Notes under the pieces: model-generated
Databases searched by the model: none
Told to the model about the DNA's origin: nothing
The model's input: only the letters and a program-made list of their open reading frames with translations
Translations under genes and position numbers: made by a program
Part shown: piece after piece, positions 43,820-43,945 of the stretch
Position numbering within the stretch: position 1 is the first letter of the stretch
Layout: each line of letters opens with the position of its first letter
Assembly (NCBI GenBank): GCA_009911175.1
Contig: QXWX01000060.1
Location: forward strand, 1-43,945
Direction: 5' to 3'
Source: Lachnospiraceae bacterium
GTDB taxonomy: Bacteria > Bacillota_A > Clostridia > Lachnospirales > Lachnospiraceae
DNA: 43,945 nucleotides

Positions 43820-43945
43820 ATGAGTGAGTACAAACACAAATCACACAATGTATCAGTGCTAATGTATTATTTTGTATGTCCGGCAAAGTATAGAAGGGTA
43901 GTAATAGACGAAGAAGTGGATGAGGTAATAAAAGAAACATGTGAA
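43820..43945 (+). CDS. tnpA: IS200/IS605-type Y1 transposase TnpA, cut by the window end
   Basis: The first 42 codons are in the window: MSEYKHKSHNVSVLMYYFVC, then PAKYRRVVIDEEVDEVIKET and CE. The opening ..VSVLMYxFVCPAKYRR is typical of TnpA of this superfamily, single-strand HUH transposases; the HUH and Tyr motifs lie beyond the edge. AAAGGGGAAAG precedes the ATG. It appears intact so far and belongs to the element that split the integrase. Confidence 0.8.
   Translation, partial: MSEYKHKSHNVSVLMYYFVCPAKYRRVVIDEEVDEVIKETCE

Noticed and set aside
43731..43837. N-terminal 35 residues of the integrase frame
   Set aside because: They are encoded by the inserted element's end, including its hairpin, and have no recombinase homology.

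Overview
The window is a replication-origin region of a low-GC Gram-positive bacterium, most likely a Lachnospiraceae (Clostridia). Three things point there: the gene order rpmH-rnpA-yidD-yidC-khpB-mnmE-mnmG-rsmG-parA-parB-DUF4446-serS on one side of the origin; dnaA-dnaN-S4-recF-gyrB-gyrA on the other; and the clade-typical DUF4446 and DUF3881 proteins. No organism name can be read from the sequence itself.

Layout, left to right. (1) 1-840: two tandem consensus promoters on the minus strand fire out of the left edge and look like the start of an rRNA operon. A tRNA-Ser(GCU) with its own perfect consensus promoter and terminator lies beside them, followed by an imperfect palindromic repeat and a PlsC-type acyltransferase. 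(2) 1852-15751: an accessory glycoside-utilisation locus. Eight minus-strand genes (two DapA-family aldolases/lyases, a GldA-like dehydrogenase, a GH106-like protein, two ABC sugar permeases, a solute-binding lipoprotein, a GH78-like rhamnosidase) are transcribed away from a second GldA-like dehydrogenase and a FadR/GntR-type regulator. The divergent promoter region has consensus-like promoters in both directions, and TTGTATGAT-type operator sequences sit at both predicted start sites. (3) 15785-24944: gyrA, gyrB, recF, S4 protein, dnaN, dnaA on the minus strand. (4) 24948-25413: oriC, with a cluster of DnaA boxes and the rpmH promoter. (5) 25414-32946: rpmH to rsmG on the plus strand. (6) 32947-37736: about 4.8 kb without an intact gene. 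It holds three perfect 16-bp parS sites, about a dozen copies of a roughly 70-bp interspersed repeat in both orientations, REP/IS-end-like hairpin elements, two abutting palindromic MITE-like elements and a dead IS200-type transposase. (7) 37737-42596: parA, parB, DUF4446, serS, DUF3881. (8) 42597-43945: a palindromic element, a 3'-truncated tRNA-Arg(CCU), an intact tRNA-Arg(CCU), the C-terminal remnant of a tyrosine recombinase, and the start of an IS200/IS605-type transposase that seems to have split it.

How it fits together. DnaA, DnaN, RecF and gyrase serve initiation, elongation, repair and topology at oriC; ParA/ParB with the parS sites segregate the new origins. The sugar locus probably imports a rhamnose-containing glycoside, hydrolyses it in the cytoplasm and processes the product with aldolase-type and dehydrogenase-type enzymes under GntR control. 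The least explained part is the gene-free, repeat-packed stretch around parS.
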